Origin: Hermodice carunculata
Taxonomy: Eukaryota; Annelida; Polychaeta; Eunicida; Amphinomidae
DNA length: 64,000 nt
Assembly: GCA_964020975.1 (NCBI GenBank)
Contig: OZ026621.1
Location: forward strand, 94,796,111-94,860,110
Direction of reading: 5' to 3'
Shown here: positions 1 to 11,159 of the stretch, piece after piece
How positions within the stretch are numbered: position 1 is the first letter of the stretch
Layout: the number at the start of each line of letters is the position of its first letter
Notes under the pieces: model-generated
Database searches by the model: none
What the model was told of the DNA's origin: nothing
Seen by the model: only the letters and a program-made list of their open reading frames with translations
Position numbers and translations under genes: made by a program

Positions 1-641
1 CAAGTCGTTTGCTATCAGACTAAGTCTGGCGTAGTTGGGACGAGCTCCGTAATTGTCTACCGGGCGAGAGTGCCACGTTGTCAGGCAAAAGAGCTTATAG
101 ATAGTCTGGAGTTGACTCATGAAACATTTTATACAAAATAATTAATTTGAATTTTTACGCGCAGCTTCAAGGGTCGGCCATCCCACTTTCTCCAAAAGTC
201 GGTCGTGAGATGTATGTCTTAGAGCGCCAGTGCATACTTTGGCTGCCTTATATTGAATAAATTCAAGCAGATCAGACATTTTCCAGGCGCAGTTGTCAAA
301 AATAACACTGCCGTATTCGAAAATAGGACGGACCGTTGTTAAGTAAAGTTAAATTAATGCTTTTCTTGACAATTTGAATTTCAATGTTTTTAAATGCAAT
401 TCGTTTTCTTGTTTTGTTTACTATACGCTTGATGTGCTCGTCTCCAGATAAATCACACGACAGAGTGATCCCCAGGTGGGTATGGCTGCTAGCTTCTGGG
501 ATAGCTGTGTTAAAAGATCGAGGGGGGATGATAACGTTTGGTTTGTTTTCTGGAGAATAAGACTGAAATTGATTTCAGGGCATTAAAGATGACCCGCCAG
601 AGGTTACCCCAATGATCAATACTAGTAAGGTCGGTATTCAT
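1..641 (-). mobile_element. 5'-truncated LINE fragment (RT palm to C-terminal region)
   Basis: Read on the minus strand, this stretch encodes the part of a non-LTR retrotransposon polyprotein that follows the reverse transcriptase active site. Recognisable segments are [29 protein letters not shown] and an EYG.VIFDNC block, followed by IQYKAAKVCTGALRHTSH. They match in order the corresponding parts of the complete LINE frame at 3527-7090 (HYWGRLWRVLFNATKSLSV, IHTHLGITLS, LEYGCVLFDNC, IQYNAAKICTGALKHTSH). The endonuclease and the RT fingers are absent, the frame is broken several times, and the 3' part runs off the window at base 1. The 5' junction abuts a (CA)n/(TA)n tract. It is a dead copy of the same or a sister family. 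Confidence 0.85.
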
Positions 642-820
<179 letters not shown>

Positions 821-1865
821 CACTTTCTGTAAGTTTTTTAAAGTTTTTTTCACTTCATTTTTGATAAGCAAATCCTGACATATTCTCTTTCAGCTATTAA
901 CAAATGGAGACTACCTTAATAATGGCAACAAGAGTATACAACCATCAGGGTGGGGGAATTAGGTTACTTGAAGCACAGGTCTTTTTCTCTTTTTTTCCGA
1001 TTCGAGTCATTTGCGTGCTAACAATATTCATAAGCCATTTCTGTATCTGGCAAATGATCTGTCCCACTCCAACAGTCAATGTCCCCAGGTCTGCTAAGCA
1101 GGTAAGTAAGATAACTAAAAATGTAAAATCTATAAAATTAAATTATAGGCCAACAATTAACATAAATTTAAAGAGTCAACTTGTGACAAAAAGTGATCAT
1201 TAAATGTTGAAGGAAATACTTGCTGTACACAGAGGTGACCTCTCTACAGGGAATGGGAACTTGTATTTAGAGGGAGACCACTGTATCTTCACAATTAAAA
1301 AGAGACAATAAAATTCACTCCTGCTGGTCAAAAGACGGTCGTTAGTTCATACGTGAACGTAACCCTTGGGGTGTAAGCCTAGACCAAGGTCGTGTGGTCC
1401 AAATTTTTGACAAGACAGACCTTGATTCATACAGAGACTGATTTGGTTCCATAGAGACTGGTCACTACACTTAAAATGTGTCTGTTATAAATTTAAATAT
1501 ATCGAACGATGTTAAGCTGAATGATTCGGAGCTGAAGGTGGAAAAAAGTATTGTTCTATGTTATGTTCCCATTCTGTTAGCACCTAAATATGCCTTTTAC
1601 TCGATTCTTCTCAAGTTATAATGCCATAATGTTGTTGTTTGCTACCCTATCTTCATAAGATCGTCAAATCTTAAGTTCATTGTGTCACCTGACAATTGTT
1701 ATGAGATAATCTACCTGCTATTAATATTTCATTATACCACCATATCCTACCAGGGAAAAAAATCATTTTGTTTGTACTTATGGGTATACGACTCCTGTAC
1801 TCTCTCACGATTGACCACTAACTCAGGTTTGACATGTGTAGATGTATGTTTATACGCGAGTAGTG
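821..1865. other. No recognisable gene
   Basis: AT-rich sequence. The only open frame, about 99 codons at 904-1203, has no domain and ordinary non-coding composition. Around 1228-1290 there are imperfect GAGGTGACCTCTCTA / AGGGAGACCACTG phrases resembling the dispersed repeat near 37150-37340. Nothing else is supported. Confidence 0.6.
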
Positions 1866-1935
1866 TGTATGTGGGTGCATATATAAACATATACATGTGT
1901 GTGTGTATGTATGTATACATACATATATACGTGTA
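1866..1935. repeat. (GTAT)n / (GT)n microsatellite
   Basis: Short alternating GTGTGTAT, ATACAT and ATATAC units with low complexity. Confidence 0.9.
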
Positions 1936-2278
1936 ACGATACATAAAATTTGACATTCTGTAATGACAGCGCAATTGATCTTTTTTCAGCTTTCTCATCT
2001 GGATGCACTGCCAGAGTTGTGATGCGGGAAAGAGGTATTTCCATGAAATTGTGTACTGCGTTCCTTTATGTTTTCATGTACGTTTCGTGGACTGTGATAC
2101 CCCTTCCCCCCACCGCTAACTCTTCCTTTAGTTCGTATTGTATATTGTTCTCCGTTTCATTAACATGTAGTTATGCATTGTTTCCTAGTTTATTTACGTT
2201 TGAACAGAATTGTTATGTCAATGGTGTGTGCCTTACTACTTCCTGATGCCAATAGTTCTAAATCATTATATGTTAGTG

Positions 2279-2390
2279 TGATGATCTCATTGTATATATG
2301 TGTATGTATGTGTGTATGTATGTATGTATGTGCGTGTGTGTATATGTATGTGTATATGTATATGTATATGTATATATATATATGTATTTT
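2279..2390. repeat. (GTAT)n / (TATG)n microsatellite
   Basis: About 110 bases of GTATGT and TATATG units. It may mark the boundary upstream of the LINE whose main frame begins at 3527, but no terminal structure can be seen. Confidence 0.9.
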
Positions 2391-2766
2391 AACGTTTCCT
2401 TGTATACATATGATAATCCTATTTGTTACTATCTATGCCTATGTCAACTTACTCTAATTTTTATCGTTTGGTAATATGTCCTATCGATATGTATCAATAT
2501 TACTCATTATAACAGCGATGCTCTACCTCACACTTAAGCAAGGATGCGCATCATAGGATTCAGTAAGGATGCAGTTAGCTTAGTCCAGTGATATGAGGCA
2601 CATGAACGCAATAATACTTCATTCACGTGCTCGTAGTCTTGGAATCACCAATCCCATGTTTATGCATTGTGTACATCATATATTTCTCGTTGCTCAAATG
2701 TTATAATGTAAGTTATATTTATAAGCTCACATGGTATAGAATGTGTAATCCAGATGTTCTTTAACT

Positions 2767-3570
2767 ATGGTTGTCGGTTGTAACAGTTTATCTTTTTCCT
2801 TCAGTTTTCTTTGTGTTTTATGTTTCCATATTCCAATGTATTTCACGGGTATTTTCTGTACTTTTTCTGTGTCTTTCTTTGTTGGAGCTCTTCAATACAT
2901 GAACAATCTACCGAGGAGGACAGTCATGTATATTCTTTATTCCCGGCTCTCTAGCAATATAATTGTCACATGCAAATATGTCATTACACTGTTACGTCTT
3001 AAAAAATCAATTAAACTCGTACCTTTCCGATCCATATTAAAGTGGAAGTTACCCAAGTTACCATGCACATGCTACTATATTATTAAAAAAACCTATGAAT
3101 TATTTGTCTGTAAGGCATTCAATTTGCATATTACTTTATTTATGGCCAGCTACTCCCAATATCGACTTCAGTACTTGGGAGTACATTTCATGTGTGGTTA
3201 TGTGCAGTCTCTACTACTTGTATCACAGGTATTCATTTACTTTTTCTTACTCCTTATATTCAATATGATTTCACATGTAACCTCAGTTTTACCAACTCCT
3301 ATGTCAGGAGTTTGTACCATATTTTCTGAGCTCCTTCTGTATTGTCGTGTTATTCGTTTTGTTACCATGGTATATTGTCCGAATATTTCCATACACCTAT
3401 CACCTATAAACTACACCATACATCCGCCTTCCGACCTTTTAATGCACATCCAAACTAACCCCTGTCCTCTGCCACTCACTTCTGGCCTCTCAGCGTTTAT
3501 TGCACATTTACAGCAGCCCATTGTTAATGCCGTTTCTTCCTTCCCTCATATCAACCGTCATGGGGATTAG
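2767..3570 (+). CDS. Open frame overlapping the LINE ORF start; possible LINE ORF1 or chance frame
   Basis: A 267-codon frame with a true ATG that ends 44 bases after the first ATG (3527) of the LINE endonuclease/RT frame, in another phase. The predicted protein is hydrophobic and Cys-rich at the start (NSLSFSFSFLCVLCFHI) and has neither the zinc knuckles, RRM, PHD nor coiled coil expected of a LINE ORF1. The length is unusual for AT-rich non-coding DNA and its position fits an ORF1 or a long 5' leader. Nothing in the sequence shows a function. A chance frame in the LINE 5' region is at least as likely. Confidence 0.22.
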   Translation: MVVGCNSLSFSFSFLCVLCFHIPMYFTGIFCTFSVSFFVGALQYMNNLPRRTVMYILYSRLSSNIIVTCKYVITLLRLKKSIKLVPFRSILKWKLPKLPCTCYYIIKKTYELFVCKAFNLHITLFMASYSQYRLQYLGVHFMCGYVQSLLLVSQVFIYFFLLLIFNMISHVTSVLPTPMSGVCTIFSELLLYCRVIRFVTMVYCPNISIHLSPINYTIHPPSDLLMHIQTNPCPLPLTSGLSAFIAHLQQPIVNAVSSFPHINRHGD

Positions 3571-6500
3571 CATTGATCATTATAGAGTGGCAATTGGACT
3601 TTTTCACAACTGTTGGTCAACCCCACGAAAGTATGATTGGCCCAAGAATACTGCTGATTCCGAAATAATCATTTCTTTCTGTTTCTTGTCCTTAGTCCCA
3701 ATGAACGTGATTCTACTAGGTTTCACGTGTCTACAACACCTACTGTCAGTCTTGCAAATTTTTTTTCAGTCCTGCATTGATGTGCATCCAAACCCCGGAC
3801 AAAACGACCCCTCTGCAAAAAATTATTTAAAACTATGCCACTCAAACGCCCGTAGTATTAAGAGTTCGGGCAAACTTGATGAACTTCAATTATTAGCGCA
3901 AGTCGAAAATTTTGATGTTATCACTTTATCAGAAACTTGGCTTGATGCGAATTTTCCTGATCAACTCCTCCATATTGACAATTTTCAACCCCCTTTTAGA
4001 AGAGACCGTCCTACAGGACGAGGAGGAGGAGTCCTTACATATGTTTCTGCTTCGTTACCTTGTCGAAGGCGCACCGATCTAGAGGATCTGAACTCAGAGT
4101 GCATCTGGATTGAGATTACAACAAAACGTGGGGTTCTACTGATTGGAAATTATTATCGACCCCCCGGCCAGCCTGCTCAAATACGGGATGCCTTTCTCGA
4201 AGCTTTGAATACATCAATTTCTATAGCGCTTGAAAGTAACCCACACTCTCTCCTTATTACTGGCGATTTTAACGATAGGTGCTCAGACTGGAATTCACCA
4301 CATCAGGATAGTGACCTTGGCTTAGCGCTTTTCAACCTGCTTCTTCAACACAACCTCTATCAGCTTATACAGGAACCTACAAGAACCACCGAATACTCAG
4401 AAAACCTGCTTGATCTTATTATCACTGACTCTCCTGGCCTGGTACTCAACAGTGGTGTCCTCACTCCTCTGTCAAATTCTGACCATGCGATCGTTTTCTG
4501 CTCTCTCTCACTATCACACTTTAAAGACCGCCCGCTCAAACGTCATGTTTGGGATTACAATAAAGCCAATTTCACTGAACTTAATTCTACTCTCTTAATA
4601 GCACCTTGGAACACAGCCCATGAAGTCTATGATAACCTTGACGACATTGTTTCATACTGGTCAGAATTGCTTCTCTCCACTGCCAAGGAATTTATACCCT
4701 TTAGAGAAGTCACCATAAGACCTTCAGACAAGCCTTGGATTACTACCGAGATAAAAAAGCTTATTCGTTTCCGCAATCGGGCATGGAAGCGTTTTAAGAA
4801 TATAGCTAACCTGCCACGACCCTATACACTCGAGGTTTCCATGAAGGTCGAGAAGTTTTACCAGTTTTACAAGAAGTCACGTAACCATGTCCTTAACAAA
4901 ATTCGAAAATCGACACGTTCTTACTTTAATAAATTACGTTCTAAACTGGACGATAACGAAATAAATCCAAAACAATGGTGGAGCTTATCTAAGTCTGTCT
5001 TGGGATCTAAAATCCACCAGGGGATTCCACCAATAATTGAAAACGACCAAATTATATCCTGCAATGCAAAAAAATGTGATATTCTTAATAACTATTTTGC
5101 AAGTCAGTGCACAAATTCTTCTGACATTGACTCCCCACCATTGCCTGAATTTAGTCACCGCACCGAGTCTAGACTAACTGAAATCACTTTTTGTGAGCAG
5201 GACGTTTTGAAAGTATTATTGTCTCTAAGACTTACTTCTGCAACCGGGCCTGACAATATTGGCAACATCCTTATAAAAAATACTGCTCACTCCATCTGTA
5301 ATCCTCTCACAAAAATATTTAAACTTTCTCTTAACCAAGCTTACTTTCCCTTGTCCTGGAAACGTTCAAATATTTGTCCTGTCTTCAAAAAATCTAACAG
5401 ACAAATAAAAAGTAACTATAGGCCAATATCCTTACTCTGTAATGTTTCTAAAGTCTTTGAACGCATAATGTTTAATGCCCTCTATGAATATTTAACTGCA
5501 AACGATCTCCTCACACACAAAAATTCAGGTTTCAAGGCAGGCGACTCAACAATCAATCAACTTGTCTACCTACTTCATATTATATATAACGGTCTAGAGT
5601 TATCAAAAGAGGCCAGAATGGTATTTCTTGACGTCTCTAAGGCTTTCGACAAGGTATGGCACCCTGGACTCCTCTTCAAACTCAAGCAGCTTGGCATATC
5701 GGATCATCTTGTTACCTGGGTTGAAAGTTATCTATCTAATCGCCTCCAAAGAGTTACTATTCATGGTCAATCTTCTGCCTGGCTTCCTATCCAGGCTGGA
5801 GTGCCTCATGGATCTATCCTTGGGCCCCTCCTTTTCTTGGTTTATGTAAATGACCTAGTGGACAATCTCACGTGCGAAGTGAGATTGTTCGCTGATGATA
5901 CTAGCATACTCGAAATTGTCAATAACCCTGTTCAATCCTCACGCCACCTGAACACCAATCTGTCTCTAATACATTACTGGGGCAGGCTATGGCGAGTGTT
6001 ATTCAATGCCACCAAATCACTATCTGTTATATTTTCTGTGAAACGAGTGAAACCTCATCATCCGCCAGTTTTCTTGCGTGGGTCTCCGATTCCTGAGGCA
6101 GACATTCATACACATCTCGGAATCACTTTGAGTGGTGACTTATCTTGGCAAGCCCATATCACACGGATTACCAATAAAGCTGGTCAAAGAATTTCCTTAC
6201 TGCGTAGGTTCAAGTATAAACTGTCACGCAAATCCCTGGTCAAACTATATTGTTCTATGATCCGTCCAATCCTTGAGTACGGCTGTGTTTTATTCGACAA
6301 CTGTGGTAAAGTCCTGTCTGATCGATTGGAATCGATTCAGTATAATGCCGCTAAAATTTGTACAGGTGCCTTGAAACATACATCACATGTTAATTTACTT
6401 CGTGAACTTGGCTGGTCAACTCTTGCAGACAGACGTAAATACTTTAAGCTTGTCCTCTTTTACAAAATGTACCACAAACTGACTCCTTCTTATCTATCTA

Positions 6501-7391
6501 ATCTAGTACCCCCTCCTCCTGCTGGTCGTGCTCTCCGACATTCAATGTCGGTGCGCCCCATTAGATGTAGAACATCGCGTCTGTCTAACTCTTTCCTGCC
6601 AGATGCTATCAAACAGTGGAATAACCTGCCTTCCGACTTCAGAGATTCGCTTTCTCTACATATATTCAAATCGAAACTTAAAGCTACTCTTTTAGCCACA
6701 GACACTGTTCCCGAGTTCTATCTCCATGGTGACAGATTTGCTAATATTTGCCACACGCAATTACGCCTAGGATTCTCTAGACTAAACTCCCACCTTCACA
6801 AAATTAACATCCTTCCTGACCCATCCTGTGCCTGTTCTTATCCCACTGAAGACTCCAAGCATTTTCTACTCTTCTGTCCCTATTACATCGTTCCGAGAAA
6901 CAGATTACTGAATACTGTTATTCCTTTGATTGCTCCGGGGGTTAGCCCGCATCTTATAATTCATATTGGTAGTGATAGGTTAGTTGAAATATTTCTCCGT
7001 GGCAGTAACAAGCTTTCGAGCTGCCTGAATATCCAGATCTGTGATGCTCTCCATCAGTACATTATTGATACCAGGCGCTTTAACGACTAAATGTTTTCGT
7101 TACTGTTACTGTAGTATTCATCGGTTGGACTATGCAAATTTATTTGTATCATACCTTTTTTCTTTAATGGGTAAATAGTGAACTCAATTCATATTGGTTT
7201 AACTTGTATCTTAAATGTAATCAAACTTTGATATTCGTACAGAGTTTACATAGATATAATTCATTGGTAACATTTGTTCTGTCATGTGTGTCTTGTATAT
7301 ACTTACTGTGTGTCTCCATGTTCTGGAGAACCCATGTATTAGTCATTTCGATGTACTATAGGGCTATCCAGACTAAATAAATACGTTTAAA
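3500..7391 (+). mobile_element. Near-complete APE-type LINE (Jockey/CR1-like group)
   Basis: A non-LTR retrotransposon consisting of a single long endonuclease-RT frame, a roughly 300-base 3' UTR and an A-rich tail after AATAAATACG (7376-7385). The same 3' UTR phrases (GTGTGTCTTGTATAT, CTGGAGAACCC, AATAAATACGTTTA) end the 5'-truncated copy at 52430-53745, which confirms the 3' boundary and shows that the family moved more than once in this region. The 5' end is not resolved and may lie anywhere between about 2400 and 3500. No target-site duplication could be recognised with confidence. Confidence 0.85.
3527..7090 (+). CDS. LINE polyprotein: 2A-like peptide, APE endonuclease, reverse transcriptase, C-terminal zinc motif
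   Basis: An uninterrupted frame of 1187 residues. The frame stays open a little upstream, but 3527 is the first ATG. In order: a hydrophobic N-terminus followed by DVHPNPGQ (residues 85-92), which resembles the 2A ribosome-skipping peptide D(V/I)ExNPGP of many invertebrate LINEs but lacks the final Pro. Then an exonuclease-phosphatase-type endonuclease with HSNARSI (about 105), FDVITLSETWL, NYYRPPG, GDFN (246) and SDH (318-320). Then a reverse transcriptase with NYRPISLL, FLDVSKAFDKVWH, GVPHGSILGPLLFLVYVNDL and the catalytic FADD (788-791). Last, a Cys/His motif CAC...H....C (about 1101-1118). The element would nick target DNA and prime reverse transcription from the nick. The lack of any stop suggests recent activity or a very young copy. 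Confidence 0.93.
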   Translation: MPFLPSLISTVMGISIDHYRVAIGLFHNCWSTPRKYDWPKNTADSEIIISFCFLSLVPMNVILLGFTCLQHLLSVLQIFFQSCIDVHPNPGQNDPSAKNYLKLCHSNARSIKSSGKLDELQLLAQVENFDVITLSETWLDANFPDQLLHIDNFQPPFRRDRPTGRGGGVLTYVSASLPCRRRTDLEDLNSECIWIEITTKRGVLLIGNYYRPPGQPAQIRDAFLEALNTSISIALESNPHSLLITGDFNDRCSDWNSPHQDSDLGLALFNLLLQHNLYQLIQEPTRTTEYSENLLDLIITDSPGLVLNSGVLTPLSNSDHAIVFCSLSLSHFKDRPLKRHVWDYNKANFTELNSTLLIAPWNTAHEVYDNLDDIVSYWSELLLSTAKEFIPFREVTIRPSDKPWITTEIKKLIRFRNRAWKRFKNIANLPRPYTLEVSMKVEKFYQFYKKSRNHVLNKIRKSTRSYFNKLRSKLDDNEINPKQWWSLSKSVLGSKIHQGIPPIIENDQIISCNAKKCDILNNYFASQCTNSSDIDSPPLPEFSHRTESRLTEITFCEQDVLKVLLSLRLTSATGPDNIGNILIKNTAHSICNPLTKIFKLSLNQAYFPLSWKRSNICPVFKKSNRQIKSNYRPISLLCNVSKVFERIMFNALYEYLTANDLLTHKNSGFKAGDSTINQLVYLLHIIYNGLELSKEARMVFLDVSKAFDKVWHPGLLFKLKQLGISDHLVTWVESYLSNRLQRVTIHGQSSAWLPIQAGVPHGSILGPLLFLVYVNDLVDNLTCEVRLFADDTSILEIVNNPVQSSRHLNTNLSLIHYWGRLWRVLFNATKSLSVIFSVKRVKPHHPPVFLRGSPIPEADIHTHLGITLSGDLSWQAHITRITNKAGQRISLLRRFKYKLSRKSLVKLYCSMIRPILEYGCVLFDNCGKVLSDRLESIQYNAAKICTGALKHTSHVNLLRELGWSTLADRRKYFKLVLFYKMYHKLTPSYLSNLVPPPPAGRALRHSMSVRPIRCRTSRLSNSFLPDAIKQWNNLPSDFRDSLSLHIFKSKLKATLLATDTVPEFYLHGDRFANICHTQLRLGFSRLNSHLHKINILPDPSCACSYPTEDSKHFLLFCPYYIVPRNRLLNTVIPLIAPGVSPHLIIHIGSDRLVEIFLRGSNKLSSCLNIQICDALHQYIIDTRRFND

Positions 7392-9070
7392 AAAAAATGT
7401 TAGAGCTGAACCAGTTTTTTTTACCCATAAACTTGACTTCTTAATTGATGGACTGCAATTGAGTCGGATGAATTTTTTTAATGATTCAAATCCATTACTG
7501 ATCTCCATCATGAGAATCAATGATAAAAATAAACCACGCAAGGAATGTCCTCATGATTTCGTTTTTATCATTTCACTTCAATGTAAAACCATTGCCACAA
7601 AGTTATAGCTTGCAAGCACAAACTTGTTTTCACACGTTTGGAATAAATTAATAAAATATATTGTACTGAATGTAAACTAAAATTAACAAGATACTCATTA
7701 CAGTGTAAACACATAAATAAGTTTAATGTTTGCGAATTGAAATGCTAACGTAAGAGAGCTGTTGAGTTCTGTGGACAGTTGCAGTGAAATGAATTGTTTA
7801 TTAAGACAGATCCCGTCAATTTCAAATGAAATAAAATTGTACTCTACAGTTATAGGTTTAATATGTTGCTATTAAAACTTGGCTCTCTTCCGTCATGTAC
7901 CTGTTTCTCAGATTTAAATGCCTCTTATCCTCCATCAGCTGTAGGTACAGTATGACTTGCCATGCCATATCAAAGCCACTGAACACACAGTGTACTGGCC
8001 CTTGCTGTACTTATGAAAACACAAATATAAAATGTTAAACTTGCTGTTTTTATGAAAACAGAAAAATAAAGTTTCAGAACAGGACATTCTCAGTAACGTT
8101 TTCTTTTCATAAAAACAGCAACAAAATCCTAGTGGAAAGGTAGTTCAAAATGTTCATCATTTCGTAATTAGAAAAAAATCTCTATCTAGCATGGAGAGGA
8201 GGAGGTAAATTGGGATCGAATGTTTTTAATAATGATAGAAGATATCTTTTATTGTGTCACCAAATTCATTATTATTGCAGAATGGATTTTGCAACAAGCA
8301 TTTTCCAAATTAGCAGGAAGGCAGGTGCATAACAAAATTTAGTACATATAGTTATGTTGAAAATAATGAAAATGCTTAACTACCCCGAAGAGAGTTCTGT
8401 TGAAGGGTGTCCTGATGATGTGCAGGATACTGTCCAAACAGTCTACATTTGGGATACAGTGAACACCCATTATCTGTTTCCTTGCAGTTAAAATGTATTT
8501 GATATCTGAATTTTCAGATCAATTATGAAACAAGCAAAAACAATGACATTATTCTTCAAACTTTCTGTCACTGAATTTGTATGCCAGGCATCTGAGTGAC
8601 ATAACAACAATGTTTCATTGTACTAGAAAAGTCTTTGGTGTTCAAATTAGGCTGCTAAAAGGTCTGAGAAATAAGATCCTCGACTACTAATTAAACTGTC
8701 TCGCACTACAGTCTTTCATTGGATCTGGAGAGAGATATATAGTGTGCATTGTGGTTACATGCAACGTTAAAAATTTTGGCTAGAGTTGCCATTCTTTTCA
8801 ATATTAATTAGAAAATTATAATGGGTCAGCCTGAAGTAGTCCACCAGTTAAACAGGCAAGTTACCTCACATATTTAAAATCATAGTAACTAATAAAAAAG
8901 AATACAGGTTCTTTATTTACCTAATTTCACACTCAAAAGTTAAGTATGCTTGGCCATTTGAGTCCAAAATTAAAAATCAGGTAATATAAAATTTTATGAT
9001 AGTTCAAAGTGCTTGTAGATCAGATCATATTGGCCCAAACAGATAAATTTTCGTACTTAAATACATTTAC
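7392..9070. other. No recognisable gene
   Basis: AT-rich intergenic sequence with only short spurious frames. The one structured stretch is the repeat at 8002-8121, listed separately. Confidence 0.6.
8002..8121. repeat. Short tandem duplication plus 18-bp perfect inverted repeat
   Basis: TTGCTGTACTTATGAAAACA (about 8002) is followed 39 bases later by a similar unit, TTGCTGTTTTTATGAAAACA (8041). The second unit's first 18 bases are repeated in perfect inverted orientation at 8104-8121 (TTTTCATAAAAACAGCAA). The arms enclose 45 bases and could form a hairpin or be the ends of a very short MITE. No target duplication is obvious. Confidence 0.75.
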
Positions 9071-10610
9071 CAGAAATTTTTACAGATAATTGTGATCCAG
9101 TTACATTATACAAGGAAAAGCTGAGTTGTCTTCTTTATGCAGACGACCTTGTACTCATTTCGGATAGTCAGAGTGGTTTGCAATGTTGTCTAGATAAGCT
9201 CTATTCATATTGTCAAAATTAGAACTTAAATTTTAACGTGGAAAATCTAAAGTTGTTATATTTAATAAGGCTGGCAAGAAGATTGTGAGACGATTTTTCA
9301 TCGGTAATCAAGAATTGGAAATATCTAACAAATTTACATATCTGGGTCTTGAAATGACGTCAAATGGAAATTTTGCTGGAGCTGTCAGACAACTATGTGA
9401 AAAAGCAAGGAAGTCTCTTGGTCGCTTAAAGCGAACTTTATTCAGTGACATTGTAGATATTCGATTGCATCTTGATTTCTTTGATAAACTTATTGCTCCA
9501 ATCTTTCTTTACGGGTGTGAAATATGGGATGCCTATACAATTTCTCCACTAAAATGTATTGGTAGGGATGATATTAGTGGATATTTTAGGACGGAGTTTG
9601 AAAAGTTACATCTGAGTTTTCTTAAGTACACTCTGGGAGTGAATTCAAAAGCCTTTAATATTGCTGTACTGAGTGAGCTCGGAGCATATCCGTATTCGTT
9701 AAAAATAATGAAAAGTGTTTGTAAGAACTGGCACCGCATAAGAAATTCTGATTCATATGAAATTTTATAAGATGCTTACAAATGTAATGTTGAATTGCTG
9801 GCATCGAATAACTCGCTCTGGTTGAACAATATCAAAACTACAATGTCGCTAATTAGCTGTAATGATATTTGGAACAATGACGGTGATGAAAACGGGGAAT
9901 TTTCACACAATTTAATAGAGAAATTATTAAAAGAGAAATTTATACTTCAATGGCAGAATGACTTCCTTAAACAAGCCTATCCAGATAAAAAGTTGAGAAC
10001 CTATTCGAAATTTAAACCAGATTTCAAAATAGAAAAGTACCTAATTGTATTAAAGAATTTGAACGAAAGGAAAAACTTGACCAGATTACGAATAAGCGCA
10101 CATAATTTGAACATTGAAAAAGGTAGACATAGAAGGCCAGTTAAGGTTCCCATTGATGAGAGAATTTGTGATTCGTGTTTGGAAGTCGAAGATGAAATTC
10201 ATTACGTTGTAAATTGCCAAAAGTTTAGAGAAGCTAGAAATAAATTGTTTGATACTCTGAGTAAATTTATCGTAGATTTTGACCATTTATCGTCCGAAAA
10301 CAAATTCATGAAATGTGACAAAATTGAAATTATATGTCAATTTACAAAATTTATATCGGATACAGTGAATATCAGGAGAATACACTATAGTACTCTAAAG
10401 TCATTTAAAACATACAATACTTTGAGCTGGGGTTTTTTTGGGGGGGGGGGGGGAGCTGCCCCTGAGGCATACGTATCAGGGATTGTTTTAATGTGCTGTG
10501 TTGTATCGTACTGTAACAGTTGTGGTATAGTGTATTGTTTAGTGTTTTGATTTACAGATTACCATTTATTGTATTTATGGTGCAGTAAAGTCATTCATTC
10601 ATTCATGACT
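9071..10610 (+). mobile_element. 5'-truncated LINE fragment, second family (RT palm and C-terminus)
   Basis: The copy begins just before the RT catalytic block (LSCLLYADDLVLISDSQSGL, about 9120-9180) and continues through a long C-terminal region with FLYGCEIWDAY and a C..C...H....C zinc-like motif (ERICDSCLEVEDEIHYVVNC, about 10162-10220). Two long frames (9285-9770 and 9795-10550) are joined by an internal stop. A further stop and a frameshift lie between the YADD block and 9285. The 3' end is an ATTCATTCATTCAT tail. The YADD box and C-terminus differ clearly from the FADD-type LINE at 3.5 kb, so this is another clade. A 14-base G run sits near its 3' end (10440-10453). Confidence 0.85.
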
Positions 10611-11159
10611 AGCACTATTATGTACCCTTAATATTCAACGAAGAAGACTATGACAGTCCTGTGCTTAGCTGACTTTGCATACTCAAAATGAGGTGGTCCT
10701 GTGACCTTTAGAATTAGATCATCACCATCTTTCTTGAAGACTGATGCACAAATATCAAACTTCCCCAATAGTCAAAGTCCTAGGTCAAACAGTTTTGAAG
10801 TTATCAGTTGAACAGTAAAAGTTCAGGAAAGTGACCCTTTGACCTTGGTAATGAAGTAAGTCACTCATGTACTGTCTGGTCCACACCGAGGACTACTAAC
10901 GTGTAAGCCCCATCTCAAATCCTTCTCAAGTTGTAGTGTGAAAAGTAAGACTCAGAGAATGACCCTGTGACCTTGGGAATGAGGTAACGGTCAACCATGT
11001 TGTGTGAAAACTCGCGCTAATTCCCAGGATGTGTCTCTATGCAATTGCAAAGCAACTGACCAAGGGGTTCCAGAGAAAAAAAATATACTATTTAGGAAAA
11101 AACAACAACAACAAATAATAATAATTTAAAAAATCATTAGAGAGTGAACATATGAACAA
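10611..11159. other. No recognisable gene
   Basis: Non-coding. Phrases such as GTGACCTTTAG, GACCCTTTGACCTTGG and GACCCTGTGACCTTGG recur and suggest a degenerate repeat continuing into the next region. Confidence 0.5.
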
